Virus record (IMG/VR): IMGVR_UViG_3300017755_003154 | Location: 20,064-84,063 of that record | Direction: 5' to 3' (one strand) | Origin: a virus | Length of the DNA stretch: 64,000 nt | Part shown: positions 28,701 to 37,565 of the stretch, in pieces | Position numbering within the stretch: position 1 is the first letter of the stretch | How the letters are laid out: each line of letters starts with the position of its first letter | Notes under the pieces: model-generated | The model's database searches: none | Told to the model about the DNA's origin: nothing | Seen by the model: the letters and a program-made list of their open reading frames with translations, nothing else | Position numbers and translations under genes: made by a program

Positions 28701-31700
28701 CATTTCTCCATCGTCACTTATGCTTATGCTATCACCAAAGCCTGTAAAAGATCCTGTTGATAAGTCTTCATAAGGTGGTTTAATAGTTTGAGATACCGTC
28801 ATTTGCCCTTCAGGTAATCTTCTATAAACAACAATTACACGCTCTCCTGTACTGTCATTGCCTTGTATTCTAGAACTTACAACTAAAACTTCACCATCTT
28901 TAGATTGATCAAATTTTCTTGCAAAATCTCTAACTCCATATTCAGGATCAAATACATCTTCTCCAATAAGTCTATTTGTACCGTCTGTTGGAATAAATCC
29001 TACATGTGCCGTTCCGTCTGTTACACTTTCCCAATCATCTGCGATAAATGCACTTCCGCTTGCAATATTTCTTTTTGCTTTATACAGTAGACTTCCGTTA
29101 TTAACAATTTCGCCTTCTTTATAGAAAACCTGTGAACTAAACAATCCTCTAAACTCAGGATCAATATCTAACTGCCATTCATATGTACTTGCAACGCCAT
29201 TTTTAGTTTCGCTACCATGCTTAATAAAATGTATACTACCTGCGTTTGATTGAGTTCCATTACCTTTTGATGCAACTAATATTCTATATAACGCACCGTC
29301 TTGGTTAATTTGAATTTCGTCACCAAGTTTTGCATTTGCTTTTCTTTCAGGTACTGTAAAATGATCTACTACATCAAACTGTATTTTTTCATTTAATTGA
29401 TATGCACTAAACATACCTTCTAATTGTAATCCACTTGTAAACGTGCCATTAGCATTTGATACTGGAATATTAGTAACTAGTTGCCAGTCATTATTATTTG
29501 ATGCTGGAATGTTAGGATCACGAGGTATACCTGCAAGTGTAATTTCATTATAGAACCAATATTCAAAATCATCAAGTTGACTAATTGTCGCATCTGGAAA
29601 ATTAGTATCTTCTTCCATAACAATAATTTTACCTATACGTGTGCCTTCTAAACTTACAGCATCTATTCTACCCATTCTACGATCAATAGCACCACGTGAA
29701 CGGAATATATCTGCATCTTGGTTATAAGTGTTTCCTTTGCTCCATGTACCAGTAATATTTTTTACATAAATTCTAACAGTGTTAAACTGTCTTTTATAAA
29801 AAGTTATTTCTGCTGTCGCACCAGTAACTGTATCTTTTACTGTATCTCCTACAATTGGTTCAAAAGGTAATTGATTTGCTTGATCAAACTCATCAAATGT
29901 AAAGTCAATATAGCCATCCCATAAATCATAAACAGTATGTTCTTTATCAAACAACGCTTTGCTCATTACAGTATCAGTAAAGTTTGTATTGCCACTTACA
30001 CTATCTACTGTCATGTTAAATTTACTACCGATACTTAATGTATCAGTAAATGGTTTGTTTCCTCTTACTACCCATAATGGGCTTTCCTGTAATGCAAATA
30101 CTTCTAAAGGATCACCTTCGTAAGTAAGTGTTTGTGCAAACGATGCTTGGTCCATTAAACTTAAAGTAGAACCCGAATTGTTAGCATCTTGTACTGCTAA
30201 CTGTCTAGCATCAGTAATATTATGATAAAAGTTTGGTGTGCTTCTTCCGCTTGCAGTTGTTAACAGATCTTGATAAATTAAACCATGTCCTGGATCAACA
30301 AATATATTTGTACTATCTGCACTTGTAGTATATGTTGGTGTATTAATAAACCAGTAACCACCTAAGCCACTTGTTAAATTAGTATAATCTTCTGTGTAAT
30401 CACCTATACGTATAGTACCAACAAATACTGATCCTGATTGATCGAATGTTCCGTTAACATCCGACAAGTAAACTGTACAAGTTGTTAAATCATTTGCTAC
30501 ATATACTACTTGTCCACTAGCAATAGTACTAGAAAGAGTATCACCAACTTGTGGTAAGTTTACAAAATTTTCGATTACTAATACATTGTCTACTTTATAT
30601 TCAATATTATGTCTGTCACTTAAAAATGCACCTGTTATTGCAGGGAATTCTCCGTCAAACGGTTGAACATCTGTTGACGCACCTTGGATATTTAATTTAC
30701 TAAAATTATTCCATTTAAGAACAATATCGTCGCCGGCTGTACTTCCTTCATACGCATTCAACGGCGCTCTTATAAGCATGTGTGCAACCGGACTGTCGTT
30801 AATTTTATAATTACCAGTTTGTAATAAATTAATAAAAGTACTATCGCTTTGAGAAACAATATCTACATAGGAATCAAAACTGCTAAAGGATATTGCACCT
30901 GTAGCAGGATCAATATTTTGTACTGCTTTATATAAGTTTGGACCATATTTTATAATTTGACCTTTTGTATAAGAAGTACCTTGTTGGAATTCTCCTTTAT
31001 AAAACCCGTATGTATTTGATGCTTGTGGAGAACCAACTACAAGAAATTTTCCATCTGGACTTAATGCTACACTTTCGCCAAATTGCATTGATGTTGTAGG
31101 TGTACTGCCGTCATATGCATCTGCAACATTAGTTGGAGCAGAGATAATTTGATCCAAAACAAAATTTGTACTATCGTTTGGACGCACATATATATGAACT
31201 TCGCCATTTCCTTTAAATGGAATACCTACTGCCATTTTTGTATTGCCATCGTTTACACTTATAGAATGACCGAAGCCGTGTTGTGTACTATCTAATTGTA
31301 ATGTACTTAATACTTTTTGATGTTCTGAATACACTGGAGCATTTTTTAGTACAGTCCATTTATTATTATCATCATTGTCAATCCATATTAATTCATTAGT
31401 TCCTAAATTAGCAGTAACATTTTTATTTGCATCTTTTATGGATGCTGTACGTTGTGTAGTAAAAATAGTTATTGTACCGCTAATATCAATTGTTTCGTCT
31501 ATCTCTTGCCAGTCTTGATTTTCAGTTTCAAAAGTTACATCATTACCTATAACTTTAGTTGCTTTATAAAATCCATCTAATGTTGTAAGTGACGCAGTAT
31601 TTGCATTAGTAATACCAAATATATCACCTACTGCAATATCTCTAGCAGTAAAGTTTAGGCCTAAAGTAATTTCACTTCCAACTGGAGTTACTGTTTCAAT

Positions 31701-34700
31701 TCTTAATTTTGTTTCAGTATGTTGAATAACGTCCCAAGTTTGGTCATTAGTTGCTACCCAGACATAATCGTTTCTGTTTATATCATCAATACTAAATCCT
31801 AGTATTCCATCTTTTGTCAATACTGCACGACTTACATCTTCACCAGTTACGTAACCTACTGTTTTAACATACTCTTCATTAGTATATTTTGTAGGTATTT
31901 TGTTTATATCATAATTTTCTGGTTTTAAGAATACATCATAATTTGGTATTCTATAAATTAAGTCTGTTGGTGCTGTAGGTAATGTTTCAACTAATTCAAT
32001 TGGCTGAGGACTAAGATTAAAATTAGATTCGTTTAATTGCCATTCAATTTCTTCAAAGTTTGTAGTAGCACCGTATTGATTATTTTTTACAGCCCACTCT
32101 TCATAAAAATCAACAGATTCTTTATCTGCACTTGCAAGAGCATCAAATAATTTATCAATACTATTTCGTGATCCTTTATCAGCAATAAATCCTTGATAAA
32201 ATTTATATTGTGATACATCATCGTTTATAATATTTTCTAAATATTGACGCTTTTGATAACCAGTTAAATGTTGAGCGAGTTTTTGTTGCTCAGTATCAAA
32301 GTTATCGCTATCAAGATCATAAAAATCTGTAAACTGATTTATTCTATAATCAAAGTTTGTGTATAATTTTGTTTCAGGACGTCCTTCTAACCTGTTCCAT
32401 TCAGCAGGTATAAATTTTTGAGTGCCTGCAATTTTATTTTTTGCGGCGTAGAAAAATTCCTTATAACGAATAGTATCGCCTATTGCATAATCTCTAAATG
32501 CTTCCCATTCTGTTACCTCTGCTTGATCAAAAACAAATCCTGGAATATTAAGTGTACCGTTCCAATTGGCAGTTCTATATCCCATAACTTTAACACGATC
32601 TTGCCTATATCCAGATGCAGGACTATAAATTACATCTTTAAAGTCTGAAGTATTATCAAGTATAGCAACATGCTCAACTTGCACAAGCGGAAGTTGTATG
32701 TAATATATACCGTCTGCTGTGTTTGCTAAATTAACAGCAAACGTATTTCCTTCTCTAGTAAGCCTTGTAAATGTTTCATCTAACGGTTTCCCTGCACTAT
32801 CTTGCATAGAATAATCATAAAAATTATCATACAAGTTATCAACAACTGAGTACGGTCTTGTAAACTTTATTTGATTAGCACTAGGGCTTAATGCAATAAT
32901 TGTGCCTGCCGCCCAGTTTTGTGTAGTCCAGAATAAAAATTCTTTTGCACTTAGTTTCCAATCTTCAACAGTAGAATTATCTTTATTGTAATAATCAAAA
33001 GCAAAGCCTGCTGTATCAAGTTGTTTTGCATATCCTAATAGGAAATCTACAACTTCTTGGATTTCAGTATATATTGTTCCGTAAGGAACTTCGGTAATTG
33101 TACTTTCAAAGTTTTTACGAAACAATGCTGTTGCCCCGCCTCTTACAGGTATGTCATTAATTTTTTGAAAATTCTTTGCTTCAAAACTAGCACCAGATGT
33201 ATGATCTACAATTACTCTATAAAACTTACTTAAATGTCTTACAAACTTATCTACAGTATATTTTTTATCTTCTTCCCACTCTACAAACGCATCAGATACT
33301 CCACCAACATTTACTGCAGGATCGTTAGTACGTGGAGACGCTTGTTGTATTTTAAATATTGGATTTGCTCTATCATATCCTCTTATAACAAATCCGTAAC
33401 TTTGTTTTTCTATAATTACACCACTATATGAAACTGTATCTACAGGTGAACTTGTGTTTAAAAATATTTTATAATTTTCTTTTGGTAAAAATACATTACC
33501 TTTGTTGAATGGTGTTCTACTATCTAAAACAAATTTCATTTTATTTTGATCTGTAAATGCACCTAATTTCATACCTAATTGGTATTTTAAACTTTTTACT
33601 TGTTCTTTATAATCGTTAGTTGAAATACTACTATTAGATAATGTGTAGTTAACAACATAATCAACTAATCCGCTTGTGAAAACTCTTGTTGTATCTCCGT
33701 AAACATTACTGAAAACTAAATCTGCTAGTGAAATACAACGCTTGTTTTCTGTATAAACAAGTTGTCCTGCAAGATTTCTGCTGATCCTTGATAAATCCCA
33801 ACCTAATGACATTACTTTAGCAGGTTGATTTAATAACCATGATTTAATTAAACTAAACGCATAATCACTGCTGGTTCTCCAAGCATTTTCTGTCGGAGCA
33901 TGATCGCCAAATTTGAAACCTAGTTTAGTATAAGAATTAATATATTCTTTGGCATACTTAGAATCTAATGGACTTAATAAATTTCCACTTTCGTCAACTG
34001 GTATGTGCTTTGTTAAGCCGGGTCTTACATATTTTTCTAGATATTTTGCTGACTTGTTTGGTTCGGCAACTTTTCCTTCTTCAAGATCTTGCCACAGTAT
34101 TAAGTTATTACTTGTGTAAGGAGCCGCACCGTAAACAGTATTCCACCATGTAGGTTTTTCTGCAAAGCCTAACATCTTCCAAGGAGTTGTATGTGGAGTA
34201 TCTGTATCATATGCATTTTTATATACAGAACGCCAAAACCCTGTTAGTGCTTCACCGTTTGGTCCTGACATATATGAATAGTTGTAAGTAAAACTATCAT
34301 TAAGTTCATAAAAATTATTTGAAGTATAATCTAATCCACCTAATGACTCATTCCATTTAACAAAGTCACTTAGTAGTATTTTATTAATGTTATCTATTTT
34401 AAATTTTGTATTTCTGTATGCTCCAGGAACATAATCATTAATATCTAATTTTAAAACATCGTAAGTTGCTTTAATATTATTATAAATTCTTCTTTCAAGG
34501 TCTAACAGTAATGCATCTCTATAATCATTAAATGCAATAGTTCTACTTCCGTCATGTCCAATAATAATATTAGTAGGTGTTCTGTAACTATCATCACTAA
34601 TAATTTCAGGCACATATGCAGGATATAGTCCTAATTTAGTTGGAGTGCTAGGCACATAGTTTCCGTCTGTGCTTTCGTACTCATATATTTCAATTAAGTC

Positions 34701-37565
34701 TCCGTCTGCTTTGGTTGCTGTAATTACAGCAAAACCATCACTATTAAAAGTATAATCTCTACCATATACTAACTGTGCTCCGTTCTGATAAATTGTTACG
34801 GCTTTATTGCTTAATTTAGTTTTATCAAAAGTTTGAGATAAACTAAAAAAATTATTTTCAGTATCATAAACTTTAAATTCTAAACGCTTATTTCCTGCAA
34901 ACGGAACCATGTCACTAAAATAAAACGGATCATTTGTAGTTTTATTTTTTAATGTTTCAGATAAAATTTTATCTACATGTTGTTTGACTGGTCCGTCATA
35001 ACCTAAGTTTTCTGCAACTTGTAGGAAAGTTCTTTTAAATGTTCTAAATTCATTTTTTGCAAAGTCTATTGCTTTAATTACATTTGCATTTTTTGTAGTA
35101 ATATGATATAAAGGATTATTAATAGGGCCTGCATGTTGTACAAACTTTTTACCTACAGTGTTAATATCTCCTAAACTTCCTAAGTTACTGTCTCCAGGAA
35201 ATATACCTTTAAAATCTTCTAAGTCTTCTATCATTGAAAACACATGATCATTAACTTCGCCTAAAGTAAATGTATTTAAATTTACATTATTAGGATTGTG
35301 TTCTAAATTAATTGGAAATTCATAATATCCGTTTTCATTTTTCTCAGTGCTAGAAGATGTTTTGAATATAACACTATCGCCTGCTGATAATTCATTTTCA
35401 AAAACTACTATTGCTTTGCCGTCTTGTCTTGAAATACTATAATCATAAAAATGTTTATTGTTTACAAATACACTACAAGTCAAATCATTAAGATCGCCGG
35501 CATTTTTGTAAACATCAATTTCTAATTGGCTTACAGGACCTTGTACATCATATTGTCTAATAACTTTTTGCTGTGATGAGTTTTTTGCTTTTTGCCAACC
35601 ATTTTTATATGTAAAGGAGTTTAAAGAAGTGTATGTTTTTAGAAATCCTGTATCAGTGTTTACACCTAACACACTTGTTAAATCTTGATATGTAAAACTT
35701 TCAGTAAGCAAATCAAAATTAAAAGTAATATCACCCACATTAGTTAAAGCACGGTATGTAACTACAAATCCTAGTTCTGGGTCTACTGTACCTGATGTGC
35801 CAATTTTGTAACTAAAAACTTTGTTACCTGCAAAAGTTGTTGTCTTATACGTTGTTTCATCTGCAAAACTTATACCATTGCTATCAAACATATCAAACAA
35901 AGGTGATTGATTTACTTTTGTTTTAAGTTGTCCTAATTTCCAACTAGTGCCATCATAGTAATAGTGCTTACCTGCATTACTAGTTCCTTTTTTAACTAAT
36001 ACAACTTCATTTGTTAACGGAGTTGCATCAGTATCTTCAATTAATGCAATTTGAGGGACTGTACTATTATGCGTAATAAACTTAACTTTATAAATTTTTC
36101 CTGTTGCTCTTATATCTTTTTCAGCAGTAAATAAAATTCGCATGCCATCTGTAACGTCAACATTGTCAATATTATATCCTACTGCGCCTTCAACAGTTGA
36201 AAATATATCTGTAGTCAGCGTATCAATTAAATCAATATCATTTTTCTTTTCTGTACCAAAATTGAATAGTTTTAATCCAGAAGTGAATTCTATAATTGGA
36301 CGCTTTGCTCTTTGTGATTGATCAATGCTTACTGACTGTCCATTTACTTCAGCACTTTTTTCGATTACTGATTTATGATACCATTTGTTATTTCTTGTCC
36401 AAGCATTTTTATCTGGGGAATCTCTATTTACAACAATATAATCTTTTGTAATACTATACGAGGCCGCATTACCAAAAGGTAAACTATCAAAGTTATCGTC
36501 GTCAAACGCAATGGGCTTATCATCTGCATACGATAATGCAATTACTAAGTCATCAGTATTAACTAATTTAATTTGTGTACCTACACCTTCTACAATCCAA
36601 CTTCCTGTAGCATACTTTTCAGGTGTTACTTGTCCAACAAAATTTAATTTCATGCCGTTAAGTAATTCTACACCTTTAGATGTTGTATACTTTTTTTGAC
36701 CTATTATTTCTGATTCAACATCAATAGCCGTTGCTTCGTCAACTTCTGCTATTCTGATAATACCACCTGAATTAATATTGTTACTGTTTTGATAATACAA
36801 TCTTGTAGGTGCGTTTAATGGAACTGTAAATGTTAATGTTCCACTTTCAATGTTTGCATTAGTAATACCTGTTTCATATATAGTGTCTGCATCTAAACTA
36901 CGCTCAGTACGAATTGTAAATGGCATATCTGTTGCACTAATATCAAATTTATACGTTTGTCCTTTGTATAATTCTATAGTAGGATTCTGTGTAAGGTCTC
37001 CGTTTATAACGTATGCTAAATTATTTCCGTTGTCAACACTTGTAATAGTGTATGTTCTTGTTACTTCTGTACTTTGTCCTGCAACATTAATTGGTACAGG
37101 GCCGTCTGGCATCCAATAATATTCTCTAAAGTTTGTAAGTTTATCCCAATCAATATTTGGGTTCCATGAATAATATTCTGAACCATTAAGTAAATCATGA
37201 TTATCAACATTACCGCCAAATGCTTTTATTTGATTAATATAATCATTGTAGTCTTTATAAAACGTTACATTGTCATATAAATCTTTGGAGATAACAGATG
37301 GTTCTAATTGGTATGCTTCTCTCGGAACAGAAATATCACCAATGTAATTGTCATTGTTTCTATAAGACTTAGCAGTTCTTCTGCCATAAAATCCATTTAA
37401 CTTTTGTGCAGTGCCTGGTTGTAAAACTTGATCCAGTGTTGCATCTAAAAATTTATTATTTTTTGTAGTGCGAAAATACTTTGGTAATAAACTATTAGAC
37501 TTAAAAGAAGGTTTCTTGCCATCTATTGGTAATGGACTTTCGTTTTGATTATCGTCATAAGCCAT
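22743..37565 (-). CDS. Giant baseplate-associated virion structural protein
   Basis: 4,940 residues, uninterrupted, 23% of the window. It follows gp6 with a one-base TAATG overlap, the position of gp7 in T4, but is nearly five times longer than T4 gp7 (1,032). Visible modules: a cupredoxin-like segment near residues 190-270 (ELYKGQTYKFDIS ... RLYYQNSNN); four CBM5/12-like chitin-binding-type motifs near 1,440, 1,700, 2,210 and 2,830 (pattern Y-x-x-G-D-x-I-x-Y-x-x-x-x-Y-x-A); FG-GAP-like propeller repeats near 2,100-2,170 and 2,890-3,010 (FGHSISVND, FGESVALSPDG, FGDSISISDDG); and GSGY-x-x-x-P repeats near 3,520 and 3,880-3,935. It probably forms a large peripheral baseplate or fibre structure with sugar-binding surfaces. 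Confidence 0.75.
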   Translation of the reverse strand: MAYDDNQNESPLPIDGKKPSFKSNSLLPKYFRTTKNNKFLDATLDQVLQPGTAQKLNGFYGRRTAKSYRNNDNYIGDISVPREAYQLEPSVISKDLYDNVTFYKDYNDYINQIKAFGGNVDNHDLLNGSEYYSWNPNIDWDKLTNFREYYWMPDGPVPINVAGQSTEVTRTYTITSVDNGNNLAYVINGDLTQNPTIELYKGQTYKFDISATDMPFTIRTERSLDADTIYETGITNANIESGTLTFTVPLNAPTRLYYQNSNNINSGGIIRIAEVDEATAIDVESEIIGQKKYTTSKGVELLNGMKLNFVGQVTPEKYATGSWIVEGVGTQIKLVNTDDLVIALSYADDKPIAFDDDNFDSLPFGNAASYSITKDYIVVNRDSPDKNAWTRNNKWYHKSVIEKSAEVNGQSVSIDQSQRAKRPIIEFTSGLKLFNFGTEKKNDIDLIDTLTTDIFSTVEGAVGYNIDNVDVTDGMRILFTAEKDIRATGKIYKVKFITHNSTVPQIALIEDTDATPLTNEVVLVKKGTSNAGKHYYYDGTSWKLGQLKTKVNQSPLFDMFDSNGISFADETTYKTTTFAGNKVFSYKIGTSGTVDPELGFVVTYRALTNVGDITFNFDLLTESFTYQDLTSVLGVNTDTGFLKTYTSLNSFTYKNGWQKAKNSSQQKVIRQYDVQGPVSQLEIDVYKNAGDLNDLTCSVFVNNKHFYDYSISRQDGKAIVVFENELSAGDSVIFKTSSSTEKNENGYYEFPINLEHNPNNVNLNTFTLGEVNDHVFSMIEDLEDFKGIFPGDSNLGSLGDINTVGKKFVQHAGPINNPLYHITTKNANVIKAIDFAKNEFRTFKRTFLQVAENLGYDGPVKQHVDKILSETLKNKTTNDPFYFSDMVPFAGNKRLEFKVYDTENNFFSLSQTFDKTKLSNKAVTIYQNGAQLVYGRDYTFNSDGFAVITATKADGDLIEIYEYESTDGNYVPSTPTKLGLYPAYVPEIISDDSYRTPTNIIIGHDGSRTIAFNDYRDALLLDLERRIYNNIKATYDVLKLDINDYVPGAYRNTKFKIDNINKILLSDFVKWNESLGGLDYTSNNFYELNDSFTYNYSYMSGPNGEALTGFWRSVYKNAYDTDTPHTTPWKMLGFAEKPTWWNTVYGAAPYTSNNLILWQDLEEGKVAEPNKSAKYLEKYVRPGLTKHIPVDESGNLLSPLDSKYAKEYINSYTKLGFKFGDHAPTENAWRTSSDYAFSLIKSWLLNQPAKVMSLGWDLSRISRNLAGQLVYTENKRCISLADLVFSNVYGDTTRVFTSGLVDYVVNYTLSNSSISTNDYKEQVKSLKYQLGMKLGAFTDQNKMKFVLDSRTPFNKGNVFLPKENYKIFLNTSSPVDTVSYSGVIIEKQSYGFVIRGYDRANPIFKIQQASPRTNDPAVNVGGVSDAFVEWEEDKKYTVDKFVRHLSKFYRVIVDHTSGASFEAKNFQKINDIPVRGGATALFRKNFESTITEVPYGTIYTEIQEVVDFLLGYAKQLDTAGFAFDYYNKDNSTVEDWKLSAKEFLFWTTQNWAAGTIIALSPSANQIKFTRPYSVVDNLYDNFYDYSMQDSAGKPLDETFTRLTREGNTFAVNLANTADGIYYIQLPLVQVEHVAILDNTSDFKDVIYSPASGYRQDRVKVMGYRTANWNGTLNIPGFVFDQAEVTEWEAFRDYAIGDTIRYKEFFYAAKNKIAGTQKFIPAEWNRLEGRPETKLYTNFDYRINQFTDFYDLDSDNFDTEQQKLAQHLTGYQKRQYLENIINDDVSQYKFYQGFIADKGSRNSIDKLFDALASADKESVDFYEEWAVKNNQYGATTNFEEIEWQLNESNFNLSPQPIELVETLPTAPTDLIYRIPNYDVFLKPENYDINKIPTKYTNEEYVKTVGYVTGEDVSRAVLTKDGILGFSIDDINRNDYVWVATNDQTWDVIQHTETKLRIETVTPVGSEITLGLNFTARDIAVGDIFGITNANTASLTTLDGFYKATKVIGNDVTFETENQDWQEIDETIDISGTITIFTTQRTASIKDANKNVTANLGTNELIWIDNDDNNKWTVLKNAPVYSEHQKVLSTLQLDSTQHGFGHSISVNDGNTKMAVGIPFKGNGEVHIYVRPNDSTNFVLDQIISAPTNVADAYDGSTPTTSMQFGESVALSPDGKFLVVGSPQASNTYGFYKGEFQQGTSYTKGQIIKYGPNLYKAVQNIDPATGAISFSSFDSYVDIVSQSDSTFINLLQTGNYKINDSPVAHMLIRAPLNAYEGSTAGDDIVLKWNNFSKLNIQGASTDVQPFDGEFPAITGAFLSDRHNIEYKVDNVLVIENFVNLPQVGDTLSSTIASGQVVYVANDLTTCTVYLSDVNGTFDQSGSVFVGTIRIGDYTEDYTNLTSGLGGYWFINTPTYTTSADSTNIFVDPGHGLIYQDLLTTASGRSTPNFYHNITDARQLAVQDANNSGSTLSLMDQASFAQTLTYEGDPLEVFALQESPLWVVRGNKPFTDTLSIGSKFNMTVDSVSGNTNFTDTVMSKALFDKEHTVYDLWDGYIDFTFDEFDQANQLPFEPIVGDTVKDTVTGATAEITFYKRQFNTVRIYVKNITGTWSKGNTYNQDADIFRSRGAIDRRMGRIDAVSLEGTRIGKIIVMEEDTNFPDATISQLDDFEYWFYNEITLAGIPRDPNIPASNNNDWQLVTNIPVSNANGTFTSGLQLEGMFSAYQLNEKIQFDVVDHFTVPERKANAKLGDEIQINQDGALYRILVASKGNGTQSNAGSIHFIKHGSETKNGVASTYEWQLDIDPEFRGLFSSQVFYKEGEIVNNGSLLYKAKRNIASGSAFIADDWESVTDGTAHVGFIPTDGTNRLIGEDVFDPEYGVRDFARKFDQSKDGEVLVVSSRIQGNDSTGERVIVVYRRLPEGQMTVSQTIKPPYEDLSTGSFTGFGDSISISDDGEMLAIGEPYNDDKKKDQGKVYVYTLVDGSFTLTQEVFSPNGEQAEQFGAYLNFDGNQLAVTSLNGDIELPTTFDNNTTIFDDEFTNFKSTDMDSGVVFMYERINQSLLFAQEFVIDEPLAVNFGKNLLMKTNHVYSAIPEVTDLTTFQGMIIDFRKTLGAKAWKTHRSPIDQVDIAKIKGAFLYNTQTNTLIEDLDYIDPVQGKIAGPAEQELSYKTYYDPAAYSLGNDTVVIDEDNAWGAEHAGQLWWDISAVKFYNYQQNSVTYQTNFWGEVFPGTSVEVYEWVETDLLPSEWDALADSENGIASGVSGLSRYGDGVYSQRLKWDPISNTSVAKYYYWVANKRVVPTTANRKITAYDVKRLIEDPVGQGHRFVGLMAKDRYVLFNCEPLLSGNNVAFNLRYYTLDNIDQNIHNEYQMLTQGIGSSKPTRDIERKWFDSLIGYDSQFRLVPDPKLSAKAKYGISNNPRQAMFLNKSEAFKEVIERVNDVLIKNIIVDEFNISDLTKSDPAPFASSREYDIKIDTYEDLAFVGIAKRVTALLTPTVVDGKITSVAIPNSGKGYVDPTYDSTVGGTRLGPKITVTGIGRDAVLESEINELGQIIKINIVDPGIGYDENTTLSVRNFSVLVASDSNVANKWSLYNYTGTRWNRTVSQRFDTNLYWNYADWYAAGYSEFTEIDSLIDFSYQLSALENNIGETVKISSIGSGGWLLLEKIANLQTEDYTQNYKVIGKQNATIQFSPKLYNTSLNKTGFDTDTFDTTFYDNQPVTESRVVLETLRDHILVDNLEVHYNELFLASIRYAFSEQPNIDWAFKTSFIKAQHNVGDLMQKVTFKNDNIDNYQDYINEVKPFKTKIREYVSSYEKTDPTNSIIADFDLPPRYSFSKKKILSSNAKVSNNTITSVSNSTSVYPDKHWLENSGYQIKEISVGNSGSNYTLPPIVSIEGGGGTGATAKAFLNNGKVNKIEVTNPGSGYLKSPDVILNGSVEDGGTKCTARAVLGNGKVRGTHIISRFDRVSGNPYYLEVARSETFTGDNVTAVYNLSWPMNLNGAKVKIYINGVELLKSEYSYLNYVDSTKSYDRKRGRIIFDTPPLMTKTIKVDYELAPDLLTAQDRVQSYYKPIDGMIGKDISQLMMGVDFGGVEVKSFDFSQAGGFETKGFGVEAYDIYDSTFEDIIFYLDGSTAELTWTTPLEDGVVYNVYKNNVRLDDANYPSNPTNPNAVMTSITGDGVLTSINIQNFGITTKDDDIFVIRKTTSDGSFQPDPASYDTELTGGALSYSNAKGIDASDIIVDGDGFITPMTTTGPEELVPGKISDTVDIKVFHRPDDGTSNVQTQFFQTDGVTQTYNTGIHPHNSEAVFVSIDNVRVANTDYTINYVNDSITFTTAPTAGKVLSIVTMGVSGQKILDINKFVADGSTNTYTTNLKYQTGVSHYVTINGVVINSTLSEDANKNFVITFDTAPQAGQLVDYGLFYTTAKNFSATNVQTLIGDGSTTIFDVNPALVGGLPTAQNAIVELNNNILDAGYNVDFTITNASTREYQIQEWQFLTNSVRGEDIEVYLNDELLVKNVQYRWDSSNNSVVLSAGIGGVGDKLDVFFSIDGQYAFGYVGVGADSSTKFLQDRSKIYFDTAPTLGETVRITSFSNHDIQDFERIKYNLVSRVTLVPGTTNFKEYINLSNGLVELRNKSQDSEYVWVIINGVRLAPNVDYYLEEDKLHVKILKKLSANDKVEIIQFGEEQLTHRFGYRQFKDILNRVHYKRLDDANKYKLAQDLNWWDTRIELVDASDLPEPGKKKQIPGVVFINGERIEYYVKQGNSLRQIRRGTLGTGVNTLIASGTEVRDQSPGENAPYTDQTLTQVFTADGTTASFELDFTPTQGVNEFEVFVAGRRLRKNAISSYQVDTKDSAGNFVTRFIAQDSAEGDVTLPVEFTLSGSTLGLAVTPEQDQKVTVVRRIGQTWTKAGESLVDAENDVAQFLKARTTELPK

